From positions 124,001 through 188,000 of the forward strand of contig WHUZ01000074.1 of the NCBI GenBank assembly GCA_015179045.1: DNA of 64,000 nt, written 5' to 3'. The notes under the pieces are model-generated. The model searched no databases and had not been told where the DNA came from. It saw nothing but the letters and a program-made list of their open reading frames with translations. Positions 56,534-64,000 of the stretch are shown here, in pieces (within the stretch, counting starts at the first letter, position 1; each line of letters begins with the position of its first letter). Source of the DNA: Kalaharituber pfeilii. Lineage: Eukaryota; Ascomycota; Pezizomycetes; Pezizales; Pezizaceae. The translations under genes were made by a program, and so were the position numbers.

Positions 56534-56712
56534 AAACGGCTACTGAAATCGATGATGAAATGGCTACCGAAATGGCAGCCGAAGTGGGCACCGAAATGGC
56601 AACTGAAATTGCAGCTGAAATGGCCACTGAAACGGCTACTGAAATGGCTACTGAAATGGCTGTTGAAATGACTGCTGAAATGGCTACCGAAATGGCTACT
56701 GAAATGGCTAGG
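56534..56712 (+). repeat. 12-bp tandem repeat
   Basis: About fifteen units of ACTGAAATGGCT with variants. Translated on either strand this gives four-residue periodic text (MATE or SHFS type), expected of a 12-bp repeat rather than a gene. Confidence 0.85.
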
Positions 56713-56717
56713 GCTGG

Positions 56718-57400
56718 CCATGCCTGTCAAATTCAGCTCATTCCACCTCATCTCACGCCACCGGGTCGGCAGCTATACGTGTCAGATTCAGCTGATTCTG
56801 GCTCATCTCACGCCGTCGGGCCGATCCTGCCATGCCCGTCAAATTGACCTCATCTCATACCGTTGGGCCGTAACTGCTATATCTGTCAAGGTCACCTCAG
56901 CCATACGCATTAATTAACCTTATCTTATGCCGTTGGATCGAGTCTTCCATGCCTGTCAAATTCAGCGCACTCTACTTCATCTCGTAGCAGTGGGTGGAGC
57001 CTGCTATACCTGTGAAATTGAGCTCATTCTTCCTCACCCGAGGCCGTGGGGCCTGCCATCTATTAGATTCAACTCATTGTGCCACATCTCACGCCGTCAG
57101 GCCGCAGCTGTCATATCTATCCAATTCAGCGCTGATCGACAGGGTAAGGCTCGGAGGGAAATGGTTGAGGATTAGCCCTTACGAACAGGACAGGGGACGG
57201 AAGTGACGCACCTGTACAAGGGATCACCACCTGCACCATGCATTAGTGCCGCGGGAAACACATGTAGTTAGCCTTTTCTTTTTTCTTTCATTAATACAGA
57301 AACCTCGCCATAGCCCGTTGGGCGGCCTGCGAGTATTGATATAAAAAAAATAAAATAAAAAAAAAAAAAAATTCAGCGCTGGTGGGGGAGACCTGTTATA
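56718..57400 (+). repeat. About 60-bp satellite, interrupted by a retroelement
   Basis: Around seven decayed units of the kind CCTGTCAAATTCAGCTCATT plus CTCATCTCACGCCGTTGGGC, running to 57134 and resuming after the ORF1-only element at 57371. Confidence 0.65.
57135..57370 (+). mobile_element. ORF1-only retroelement, 5'-truncated copy
   Basis: Duplication ATTCAGCGCTG (57124-57134, 57371-57381). The insert begins in the last 20 codons of LINE ORF1 (VRLGGKWLRISPYEQDRGRK, stop), then about 105 bp of 3' UTR, the family A hairpin CTCGCCATAGCCCGTTGGGC with its arm, and an A-rich tail. No ORF2 sequence lies between ORF1 and the tail. Confidence 0.85.
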
Positions 57401-57780
57401 CTTGTTGAGTTAAGCTCAGGTTCCAGGAGTAGTTGGCACTTCAGCCCTTGAGCTTAGGCCCAAGCTATATCAAATGCGACTGGGTTCAATCCGGCGGGAG
57501 GGGTAACCAGCAGTACCTACGACGAGTGGCCGCGATTCCTGTCACTTCATATTCAAGTACCATCCCTACATCCCAGTTTTCCATTGCCCTAACCACTGCT
57601 TGATTCCGTTAGAAACTTATAGAGTTATAGACATCTTGAGGGTACAGGAGATTCAAATAATACAGGGTGTCAGGGTCTACCCGCGAAGGGGACATCCACC
57701 CATATTGACCTGTACAGCTGCTGGTGACAATTCGGCCTGATCAACCGATCGATAGCTACAATCTAGCAGTGAAAGATGTG
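57401..57780. other. Intergenic, no gene recognised
   Basis: No coding signal seen. Confidence 0.4.
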
Positions 57781-58560
57781 TTTTTTTTTTTTAAATCACA
57801 TAACCCCGCTTGTAGCACGCAGCCATGGCAGGGTCCCTGGGCAAGCCCTCACAGCCCGGAGATAGGCTAAAAGAAAGTTTCTAAATACATATCTCGCTCA
57901 CCGTCGGCCCCCCCGCCTCTAAAACCTAGCTCCGGAAAAGAACCTCTCCAACTGGTCCCACTCCTCCCCATTCTCTGCCGTCCGCTTCCAGTTCTTTTCC
58001 ACCTCTTTCCATTCTCTATGCTTCTGGGCGATTCTTTTGGCGGCTGCACCGGAAAGCGAGGTGCTCCTCCGTCTGCACCTCCCCACACCTGCACTTATCC
58101 GATTCAGCCACCCCCTTTCTTTTTAACCACATTCTCGCCATAGCCCACCGGGCGGCATGCGAGTAATGATATTTGAAAAAAATTTAACCACACTGCGCAC
58201 CTCCCTCCCTCCAAACGCATGGCTGTGAAATTGGATGTCGCCACCCTATTCCACTCCATCAGCTTCCCCCTCCAAACCCCTCCGCCTCTCTCCTCTCCTT
58301 CCTCCACACCTTGATCCTTTGGCGCACCCCGCTCCCGGTGGCCACCTCCCTCCCCTTCTTCGTCGTCCCCTTCTTCACCTGTGCATCCGCCCTCTCATTG
58401 CCTGCAATCCCGATATGGGCCTTGACCCACATCAGCCTCGCATGCCCTCCTTTCCTCCGCCTTCTCGCTATTGCGTCCACCGCCCTCCTCACATCCTCCG
58501 TCTTCCCCTTCCCCTCCCTGCCTGCCTTCTGAGTCGCCATAGTGAAAGATTGGTTAGGCA
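57781..58560 (-). mobile_element. LINE of lineage B with family B tail
   Basis: Minus strand: RNase H end RLMWVKAHIGIAGNERADAQ (about 58400-58460), then the Cys-His finger CRCGEVQTEEHLAFRC (about 58035-58085), then a short C-terminus, and at 57781-57835 a family B hairpin (CCCTGCCATGGCTGCG ... CAAGCGGGGTTATGTGA) and A tail. This links family B to a LINE distinct from lineages A and C. It is interrupted by a family A micro-insertion (58132-58182). Frameshifted; 5' limit approximate. Confidence 0.75.
58132..58182 (+). mobile_element. Family A micro-insertion in lineage B LINE
   Basis: Perfect duplication TTTAACCACA (58122-58131, 58183-58192). The insert starts TTCTCGCCATAGCCC; only 7 A. Confidence 0.9.
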
Positions 58561-58561
58561 C

Positions 58562-59234
58562 GGATGTGTATCACAAGAAAAGCCTGCAGGTCAGAGCGGT
58601 GAGACAGTGCCTCAGGCACGTACCACAGTTTTCGGAGAAACAGCCACATCTCGGAGAAACAGTCAAGGCCGGGGTTAGAAGGGAAAGTTATGGCCGCGCC
58701 GGAGCTATGGAGATAGCTCCGGATGGAGTTATGTGACTGCCGAAGCTGCTGGAGCTCGGTTAAGCTAGCATAGATACTTAATAGGAAGTACAATATACAG
58801 AAATCACGCAGGGTTGACTATAAGAAGGGACAGCAAGAGCTGCCCTCTTAGAGGCCTAAGTTACACCCTCTATTCGACACAGGGTACATTTGCACTCCAC
58901 GTAGGTGCAGCCATTCCTATGCACATTGGAGATGTATATTTTTACTCACCTTACATAAAGCGGTGGGGAGTATGTTTTACGTACACATGTGAATGTACAG
59001 TGCCTAGCAGCAAGTGTTCCTAGTATGCTTTCACTATGCACCTTAGGAAAAATGTACCCTGCATTAAGCGGATCCTATGCAAATCTAGTCTATATTTGAT
59101 GTAGGCAATGTTTCTTTTCAAGACGAGTATGAAAGAAAAATCACTCTCGTAACCAGGGCATTGGTCCCTTTTACCAAGCATAAACTCTGTCAAACGTAGA
59201 CTGGGTCTGTATAGTCTACTCTGCATTACACTTT
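58562..59234. other. Intergenic; second copy of a dispersed repeat
   Basis: About 58635-58890 is similar to 7505-7740 in the same orientation. Nothing else recognised. Confidence 0.4.
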
Positions 59235-59245
59235 CCCCGCTGGCG

Positions 59246-59302
59246 ACCTCGCCATAGCCCTAAGGACGGCATGCGAGTAATGACATAAAAAAAAAAAAAA
59301 AA
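59246..59302 (+). mobile_element. Family A hairpin micro-insertion
   Basis: Duplication CCCCGCTGGCG / CCCCACTGGCG (59235-59245, 59303-59313). The insert starts ACCTCGCCATAGCCC. Confidence 0.9.
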
Positions 59303-59331
59303 CCCCACTGGCGGCATGCCGAACAATCCTC

Positions 59332-60156
59332 TTTTTTTTTTTTTTTTTTTTTTTTATATCATTAATCGCATGCCGCCCTATGGGCTATGGCGATGTCTAG
59401 GTACATGAAAAGGGAAGAAAATGGGGTGAATATAGTGAAAGAAAATAAATATAGTGTAATGTAAGGAGAAAGGAAAGATAGGTGTCCCTTCATTGTCCCG
59501 CCCACTCAAGTATTTCCAAAAGTTTGTCTCCATCTCCGCCGCTTGTCCTGTCTCGGTCGTCGTCCCACGGACGGCATAGGTCCTCAATGCCTCTCGGGCA
59601 TTTCTGTCTCCATGGCTTGCATTGGGTCAGCACGTGTTGTGTGGTCTCGTAGTCTTCGCCGCACCAGTGGCACTCCGGGCCGTCGGCGGTGCCGATTCGG
59701 TGTTTCCAGTCCCTCAGGCCTTTGCCCCCGGGATGCCAGCCAGGGTGGCGACCCTGTGTCCTAGTCGTTGTAGCGGTCTGTTCCTTTCGAAGGCCCTGTT
59801 GGCTCTGGCTTGCTGTCTCCACCCCGCCTCCGTGGCGATCTCTTCCTGGTATGGTAACTGCGTGCCTATTTTGGCAGCCGTGTCTGCTTCCGTATTGCCG
59901 TTTATTCCCTTGTGTCCTTTCACCCACATGACTGCCACGTCCCAGTTTCCTGTCTCCGCTCTGCGTTCCCATGCCTCTCTGACTCGCTGTGAGGCCCCTT
60001 CGTGATTGGGCTCCCGTCGGCGATTCTCTGGAGTTTGGTTATCGCTGTTTTGGAGTCGGTGATGATCAGGAGTTCGTTCGCTGAGATCTCCAGTGCCTCG
60101 CAAATGGCGAGCAGCTCCGCGTCGTTGACGGTGCTTAGTCGGCCTAGGTATTGGTT
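59332..60156 (-). mobile_element. 5'-truncated LINE (lineage A): RNase H and zinc finger
   Basis: Duplication GAACAATCCTC / GAACAATACTC (59321-59331, 60157-60167). Minus strand: VNDAELLAICEALEIS, NELLIITDSKTAI, VMWVKGHKGINGNTEADTAAK, then the finger GPECHWCGEDYETTQHVLTQC, 3' UTR, family A hairpin and T run. The zinc finger is in a shifted frame relative to RNase H. Truncated just before the RNase H first Asp. Confidence 0.9.
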
Positions 60157-60259
60157 GAACAATACTCGCAAAACTCTCTACTAGGCATTGTACTATGAGA
60201 GCTTATGCTCACGTGTCCTAGTTACGTCGGACGCCGCAATTCTTCTAGGCAGAAGAGAA

Positions 60260-60790
60260 AATGCGCGAAACAAGAAGCGCAAAGGAAAGACCCCGTCCCC
60301 TCAGGACCCCTACGCGATCAAACGCCAGCTTGATGACAAGGAGGCAAGAAAGATTGCGTCCGCACCTCCGGTCGGCGACACCGCAGGCCCCGCGCCTGAT
60401 AACACCACCCCATCAAGCTCCAAGCCTACCCCGAGCCCAACGCAAAAGACCCAGACACCCAGGACTCCCTCCCACCCCAAGACCAAGCTCCCCACCACAC
60501 TACCTGCCCCCGATGCCAGCACCACGACAAAGACCGGCATCGTTGTACACGGAATAGCCCTGAGGAAGGACTTAGGGAAGGTCCGGAGATGGCTGGAGGC
60601 AGCTAACCAAGAATTAGGCAAGACTACCGGCATCCGTTGGCTGAGAAAAAAGGACACGTTAGTCAACGAGGGAAAAACGACAAGCTCAGCGGTGGTCTAC
60701 TTGGAAAACCATACCGACGTTGGAAGAGTCAGGCTTGGAGGGCGATGGCTGCGAGTGGACCAGTATGAATGGGACAGAGGACGGAAGTAG
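60260..60790 (+). CDS. Partial LINE ORF1 protein
   Basis: Open frame through the insertion to the stop at 60790: basic KKRKGKTPSPQDPYAIKRQL, a Pro/Ser-rich linker, then IVVHGIALRKDLGKV, TGIRWLRKKDTLV, SSAVVYLEN and VGRVRLGGRWLRVDQYEW. It is the same protein type as 13705-14634. The RRM-like end is complete; the start is missing by 5' truncation. CCHC knuckles are absent. Confidence 0.75.
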   Translation, partial: NARNKKRKGKTPSPQDPYAIKRQLDDKEARKIASAPPVGDTAGPAPDNTTPSSSKPTPSPTQKTQTPRTPSHPKTKLPTTLPAPDASTTTKTGIVVHGIALRKDLGKVRRWLEAANQELGKTTGIRWLRKKDTLVNEGKTTSSAVVYLENHTDVGRVRLGGRWLRVDQYEWDRGRK

Positions 60791-60952
60791 GGAGACGAAC
60801 AGACTGGCCCACTACTACCCGCACCATGGATGAGCACCGCGGGTATTACATGTATCTAGACAATTAGTCGTTCTTTTCTCTTAATAAAACCCTCGTCATA
60901 GCCCGTAGGGCGACATGCGAGTAATGAAATAAAAAAAAAAAAAAAAAAAAGA
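60260..60952 (+). mobile_element. ORF1-only (HAL1-like) retroelement
   Basis: Perfect 16-bp duplication TTCTAGGCAGAAGAGA (60244-60259, 60953-60968), so the insertion is complete between its ends. It carries the 3' two-thirds of ORF1, its stop at 60788-60790, about 110 bp of 3' UTR homologous to the element at 57135, the family A hairpin (CTCGTCATAGCCCGTAGGGC with its arm) and about 20 A. No ORF2. Confidence 0.9.
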
Positions 60953-60968
60953 TTCTAGGCAGAAGAGA

Positions 60969-61483
60969 GTGCCTTATAAAGTATCTCTTGAAAGTTACTA
61001 ACTTAGCGACTGTCTACAAGATAATCATTGGCCTCTCTCAGCAGCTACCCCAAAGCTCACAGAAACTCATCCCAACCTCAATTCCTCCATAACCTACAAG
61101 AATTTTTTTTTTTTTTTTTTCCCCAGGGGGGTGGGGGAACACTCAAGAATCCAACGCAGGTTGAAGATGGAGAGCCACAAAACGTGCACTAATTATCGTC
61201 CACCAACTTGAAGTCCCGGCTGTCTTACACCCAAGCTACCCACAATGTCCTCACCATTTTCAAAGTCCAACCTCCGCCCAAATTACCAAACCACGACTGA
61301 AGTACCGCGTTGTATAACTAGGCTCTCTAGAAGCCTGTTTAGCACCGCGTCCCTGAATTGTTGCAATCCAAAAAAAAGGAAGGGATAAAATATCCATTTG
61401 ACATGCGTCCCCAAGAACTTGTAATCGGACAAATGTTAGGCTCCAATGTCACATGGTATCAGAGTCAAATTATCTGTACTTAC
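60969..61483. other. Intergenic; possible LTR junction
   Basis: A T17 tract at 61104-61120 with a weak CAAGAAT duplication is unassigned. At 61454 TGGTATCAGAGTC resembles a primer-binding site for initiator tRNA-Met (as in copia elements) directly after ...CA, a possible LTR end; no LTR partner was found. Confidence 0.3.
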
Positions 61484-61794
61484 GTATTCCCATTGACATT
61501 TTGCCCTTTAACAAAACAGGTAATCTCGACTCCGGTGCCCCTTGCGTACGTCCCGAGTCTAGCGCAGATGGAGTATGCGCACTTCCAATACCCCACGCCG
61601 TTGTCGGTCACGGTGCAAGTAGTGAACGCACGTTTATCCAGCTTGTTTTCCGGAACAGGCGAGGTCGCGACGCTGTAGGATGTCGCAATTTCCTCTGGAA
61701 TTGCGACAGCCTCTGACCCGGGAACTGGTGATGCAAAGGAGGCCTGTGGAAGGGCGAGGAGAGTGAGGAGCAATGAGGCGGAGAGGAACTTCAT
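61484..61794 (-). pseudogene. Small secreted SH3b-like protein, first exon only
   Basis: From the ATG at 61794: signal peptide MKFLSASLLLTLLALPQASF, a propeptide ending DKR, then a Cys-bearing segment TTCTVTDNGVGYWKC, CARLGTYARGTGVEITCFVK and NVNGNT. This resembles small secreted fungal proteins with a bacterial SH3-like fold (R-x-G-P-G-T...G-T-x-V..C pattern). The exon ends at GTAAGT (61483-61478). The expected second exon (W-D ... GWVSDYYV type) is not seen downstream, where the LTR-like junction lies, so I infer 3' truncation; a distant exon cannot be excluded. Confidence 0.5.
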
Positions 61795-61821
61795 CTTGGA
61801 AGATAAATTATTCGAGGTCAA

Positions 61822-62302
61822 GACTGAATTTTGAGGGAATCAGCGGTGTGACTATATAGACTGCGTGAGGGCAAGAGATATTATAGGAGGGCGAGTTGCT
61901 CGATGGGGTTCCTTGTTGCGCTGGTAGTCTCGAGCGACGAAAGCCCTTTATATACACGTTCATACCCTACCAATTAAGGCTTCCCAACCTATAACAAGCA
62001 CCAACTAAGCCCAACCCTACTTTCATACCCCAAACGCTTAGCATTCTAGCGCTCCTACAGATATACATAGGTTCTGACAGGGCCCTACGTTCCGGACTCA
62101 TAGAGACTGACACACCCAGAACTGCACCCCAGCAGCGTTCAGATAATATCCTTTTACGGAGACTAGGACGAGTCCACAGCAATTTGCAGGCACCTTAATG
62201 GGGTGTTTATTTCTCAACACTTGCATGGTGAAAGAGAATTCACATAGGGACGGGAACACGTCCCTTGCGTCTACCGAAGAAATTGGCGTCTTTTTTTCCT
62301 TT
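61822..62302. promoter_or_regulatory. Upstream region of the small secreted protein gene
   Basis: TATATAGAC about 55 bp upstream of the ATG may be a TATA element. No gene otherwise. Confidence 0.3.
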
Positions 62303-62725
62303 TTTTTTTTTTTTTTTTTTTTTTGTCACGTAACCCGCATACACGCTATCAGCCTATGGCAGGGACCCATATACTCGGGTCAGATTAGAAGCAACTAACT
62401 GCAAACTCTACATACACAGCTCTACATACATACCTCGAGCATCATGCGAGTAATGATATAAAAAAAAAAAAGAAATACCTCGAGCACCCAGCACCTTCCG
62501 TCCCCGGCTACCCCAGATGAACGCTGGCAAACCAATACTTGACCGGGTCGCTCTCCACTCCGTCTTGCGTCCACCCTTTCTCCTCTACGTCCTCCCAGGA
62601 TTGCCTGGTGACTTGCACCCCATCTTTATCCTTCCTCTGGGGCTACCCCAGTTCAGCACACCTGAACACCATGTGCTCAGCACTCCAGGGCTCTCCACAG
62701 GTGCATTGCATAAGCCTCTATTGCC
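62303..62725 (-). mobile_element. 5'-truncated LINE (lineage C) with family C tail
   Basis: T run, then the family C hairpin (sense CCCTGCCATAGGCTGATAGC, GTGTATGCGGG, TTACGTGAC). On the minus strand coding text CTCGEPWSAEHMVFRC and WEDVEEKGWTQDGVESDPV follows, matching the lineage C finger and C-terminus at about 19456-19640. Interrupted by a family A micro-insertion (62442). Confidence 0.8.
62442..62474 (+). mobile_element. Family A micro-insertion of 33 bp, smallest seen
   Basis: Perfect 12-bp duplication ATACCTCGAGCA (62430-62441, 62475-62486). Only TCATGCGAGTAATGATAT of element sequence precedes the A-rich tail. Confidence 0.92.
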
Positions 62726-62889
62726 TCAAATAATTAAGTATTCCTATGCATTGTGTTGAGTAATTGCGCTTTTATACACATATATATACTATAGTACTCA
62801 TGTGCCCAAATCAGCAGCCAGTACTGTAAGCTATTCAGAAAATATCTTCCTATACATATATCGCTATTTCATGGCTTTAGATAATCTCC

Positions 62890-64000
62890 ATTCATCTTCT
62901 TCTTTGCAGCTGGGCTTGGGCCGATTATGCCAAAGGGGCTCCAAAGGAACGAAAAATCGACCAGATAGAAAGATGGCAATACACAGTAGCCAGGGAGATA
63001 ACTATGGCACCATGGGGAACTCGACGACACAGAAACTGAAGAAAGCCTTCATATCTGCACCTATACTATGATACTTTGCAACACCGACGCCCCCTCCCCC
63101 TAGTCATACTCCTGGCACTCCCAAGGGATACTGGCAGGGAAGGGTGGGAGGAAGCTATCGCAAAAGAGGAAGACGAAGGATGGAAGATCACGTACACAGA
63201 CGGGAGCAGAATAGATGACACCACTGGGGTAGGTACTTATTGCGATGGATCGAGCACATCAATATACCTAAGTACCCAGACCACGGTAAACGATGCGGAA
63301 CGAATTGCGATTGGCGAAGCTATGACCTAGCAGGAATGTGAGCTAATGATAGTCACAGACTCGAAGATAGCCATAGCCAAAATGCAGAAAATCGCCAATG
63401 GAGACCCTACCCATAAGTGACCATCGCGGCTAGTAAGAGACCGCTGGGAGGAAAGAGCAGCACGGGGCGACCTGGATCTGGCGATAATGTGGGTGAAATC
63501 ACACACAGGTATAATAGGCAACACCGAGGCAGACAAAGCAGCCAAGATAGGCACTGCCCTGCAGTATCAAGACGAAACAGTCACAGAAGCAGGCATGAGA
63601 CAACTCGCAAGATCACGAAGGGCCAGCAAACGCAACAGACTAGACCTGAGCTACCATCCACTACAGCACCTGGGGACTAGGGTCGCCATCCTGGCTGGCA
63701 TACTGGGCAACAAAGGACTACGACATTGGAAACACAAGATCGGGAAAGCCGACAGCCCGGAGTGCAGATGGTGCGGCAAAAGCCTAGAGACCCGCCCACG
63801 TGCTCTCCGGATGCGAGGTATGGAAACGAAAATGGCCAGGGGAGGAGGCAGACCTTGAAAAACGTCCCAAAACCGACGGCGAGGCAGACAGACTGGTGGA
63901 ATTACTAGAGTGGGCAGGACGGGAATAGCAGATGGCAGGACGGACCACTTTTCTCTACCACCCTTTCTTTCCCTTTTCTTATCCTTTTCCTTTTCATGAT
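62890..64000 (+). mobile_element. LINE of lineage A, 3' half, running off the window
   Basis: Plus strand: post-RT segment ERWQYTVAREITMAPWGT (about 62965-63020), full RNase H in pieces (ITYTDGSR, NDAERIAIGEAM, ELMIVTDSKIAI, IMWVKSHTGIIGNTEADKAAK), the finger SPECRWCGKSLETR and the ORF2 end at about 63928. In-frame stops at 63328-63330 (TAG) and 63418-63420 (TGA) sit where CAG and CGA would be expected, so it is inactive. The 3' tail lies beyond 64000. Confidence 0.85.

Noticed and set aside
56353..56751. Minus-strand frame with SHFSSHF repeats and plus-strand frame with MATE repeats
   Set aside because: Both arise from a 12-bp tandem repeat, which is open in several frames automatically.
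61454..61466. Copia element called from the primer-binding-like TGGTATCAGAG alone
   Set aside because: No second LTR or gag-pol sequence was seen; kept only as a low-interest remark.
3787..62474. CRISPR-like regularity of the repeated hairpins
   Set aside because: Spacing is irregular, orientation varies, each copy has its own target duplication and an A tail, and the organism is a fungus.
3787..62474. Hairpins as tRNA-derived SINEs or tRNA genes
   Set aside because: No A-box/B-box pair or cloverleaf can be drawn; each hairpin type matches the 3' end of a LINE in the same window.

Overview
The window looks like transposon-packed chromosomal DNA of a filamentous ascomycete (Pezizomycotina-like). 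The evidence is short GT-AG introns, a subgroup C (killer-toxin alpha-like) GH18 chitinase, a multi-LysM secreted protein, a DUF4360 secreted protein, an F-box gene, the N-terminal piece of a STAND protein, and many RNase H-bearing Tad/I-like LINEs. I see no rRNA, convincing tRNA, CRISPR array or bacterial-type operon. Only seven host genes or gene pieces are recognisable; most of the rest is mobile DNA in several nested layers.

Layout: 0.4-1.6 kb, triple H-type lectin. 2.2-4.0 kb, LINE scrap and a Mutator-like (MULE) element with 9-bp target duplications. 6.1-9.1 kb, truncated LINEs. 9.4-9.7 kb, STAND N-terminal remnant. 11.0-12.5 and 24.3-25.3 kb, a direct repeat that flanks a nested composite: a pogo-like transposon split by a 7-kb LINE (itself carrying four or more insertions) and by a second 3.7-kb LINE that hosts a long-TIR MITE. 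25-29.4 kb, intergenic DNA with micro-insertions and a hAT-like MITE. 30.0-30.6 kb, DUF4360 gene. 32.3-38.6 kb, chitinase (minus strand). 39-44.4 kb, LINE, second MULE copy and pogo MITE. 45.1-48.4 kb, LysM gene (plus strand). 49.2-49.7 kb, MITE. 50.1-51.7 kb, broken F-box gene. 52.9-57.4 kb, hAT, TA-target and pogo MITEs, an LTR, satellites and an ORF1-only retroelement. 57.8-60.9 kb, LINEs and a second ORF1-only retroelement. 61.5 kb, start of a small secreted protein gene. 62.3-64 kb, LINEs running off the end.

The most unusual feature is a family of about 28 retro-insertions that consist of almost nothing but a short RNA hairpin plus poly(A), bounded by 9-16 bp target-site duplications. 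Three hairpin families (A, B, C) share one architecture and show paired changes in both stem arms. Each can be assigned to the 3' end of a different LINE lineage in the same window, recognised by its C-terminal zinc-finger signature. Their 5' junctions cluster at the base of the hairpin or in its apical loop and 3' arm instead of being spread at random. Two MULE copies and the 11/24 kb repeat give filled/empty site pairs for several of them. Two further clean insertions carry LINE ORF1 joined directly to the same kind of 3' tail with no ORF2, resembling mammalian HAL1 half-LINEs.

The chitinase and LysM genes are divergent neighbours, an arrangement known for fungal subgroup C chitinases and LysM proteins, but here 6.5 kb of transposons lies between them. 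One hairpin micro-insertion sits exactly on a LysM splice donor and duplicates it. The chitinase and F-box genes each need two single-base corrections, three of the four in homopolymers, so they are either decaying or affected by consensus errors.
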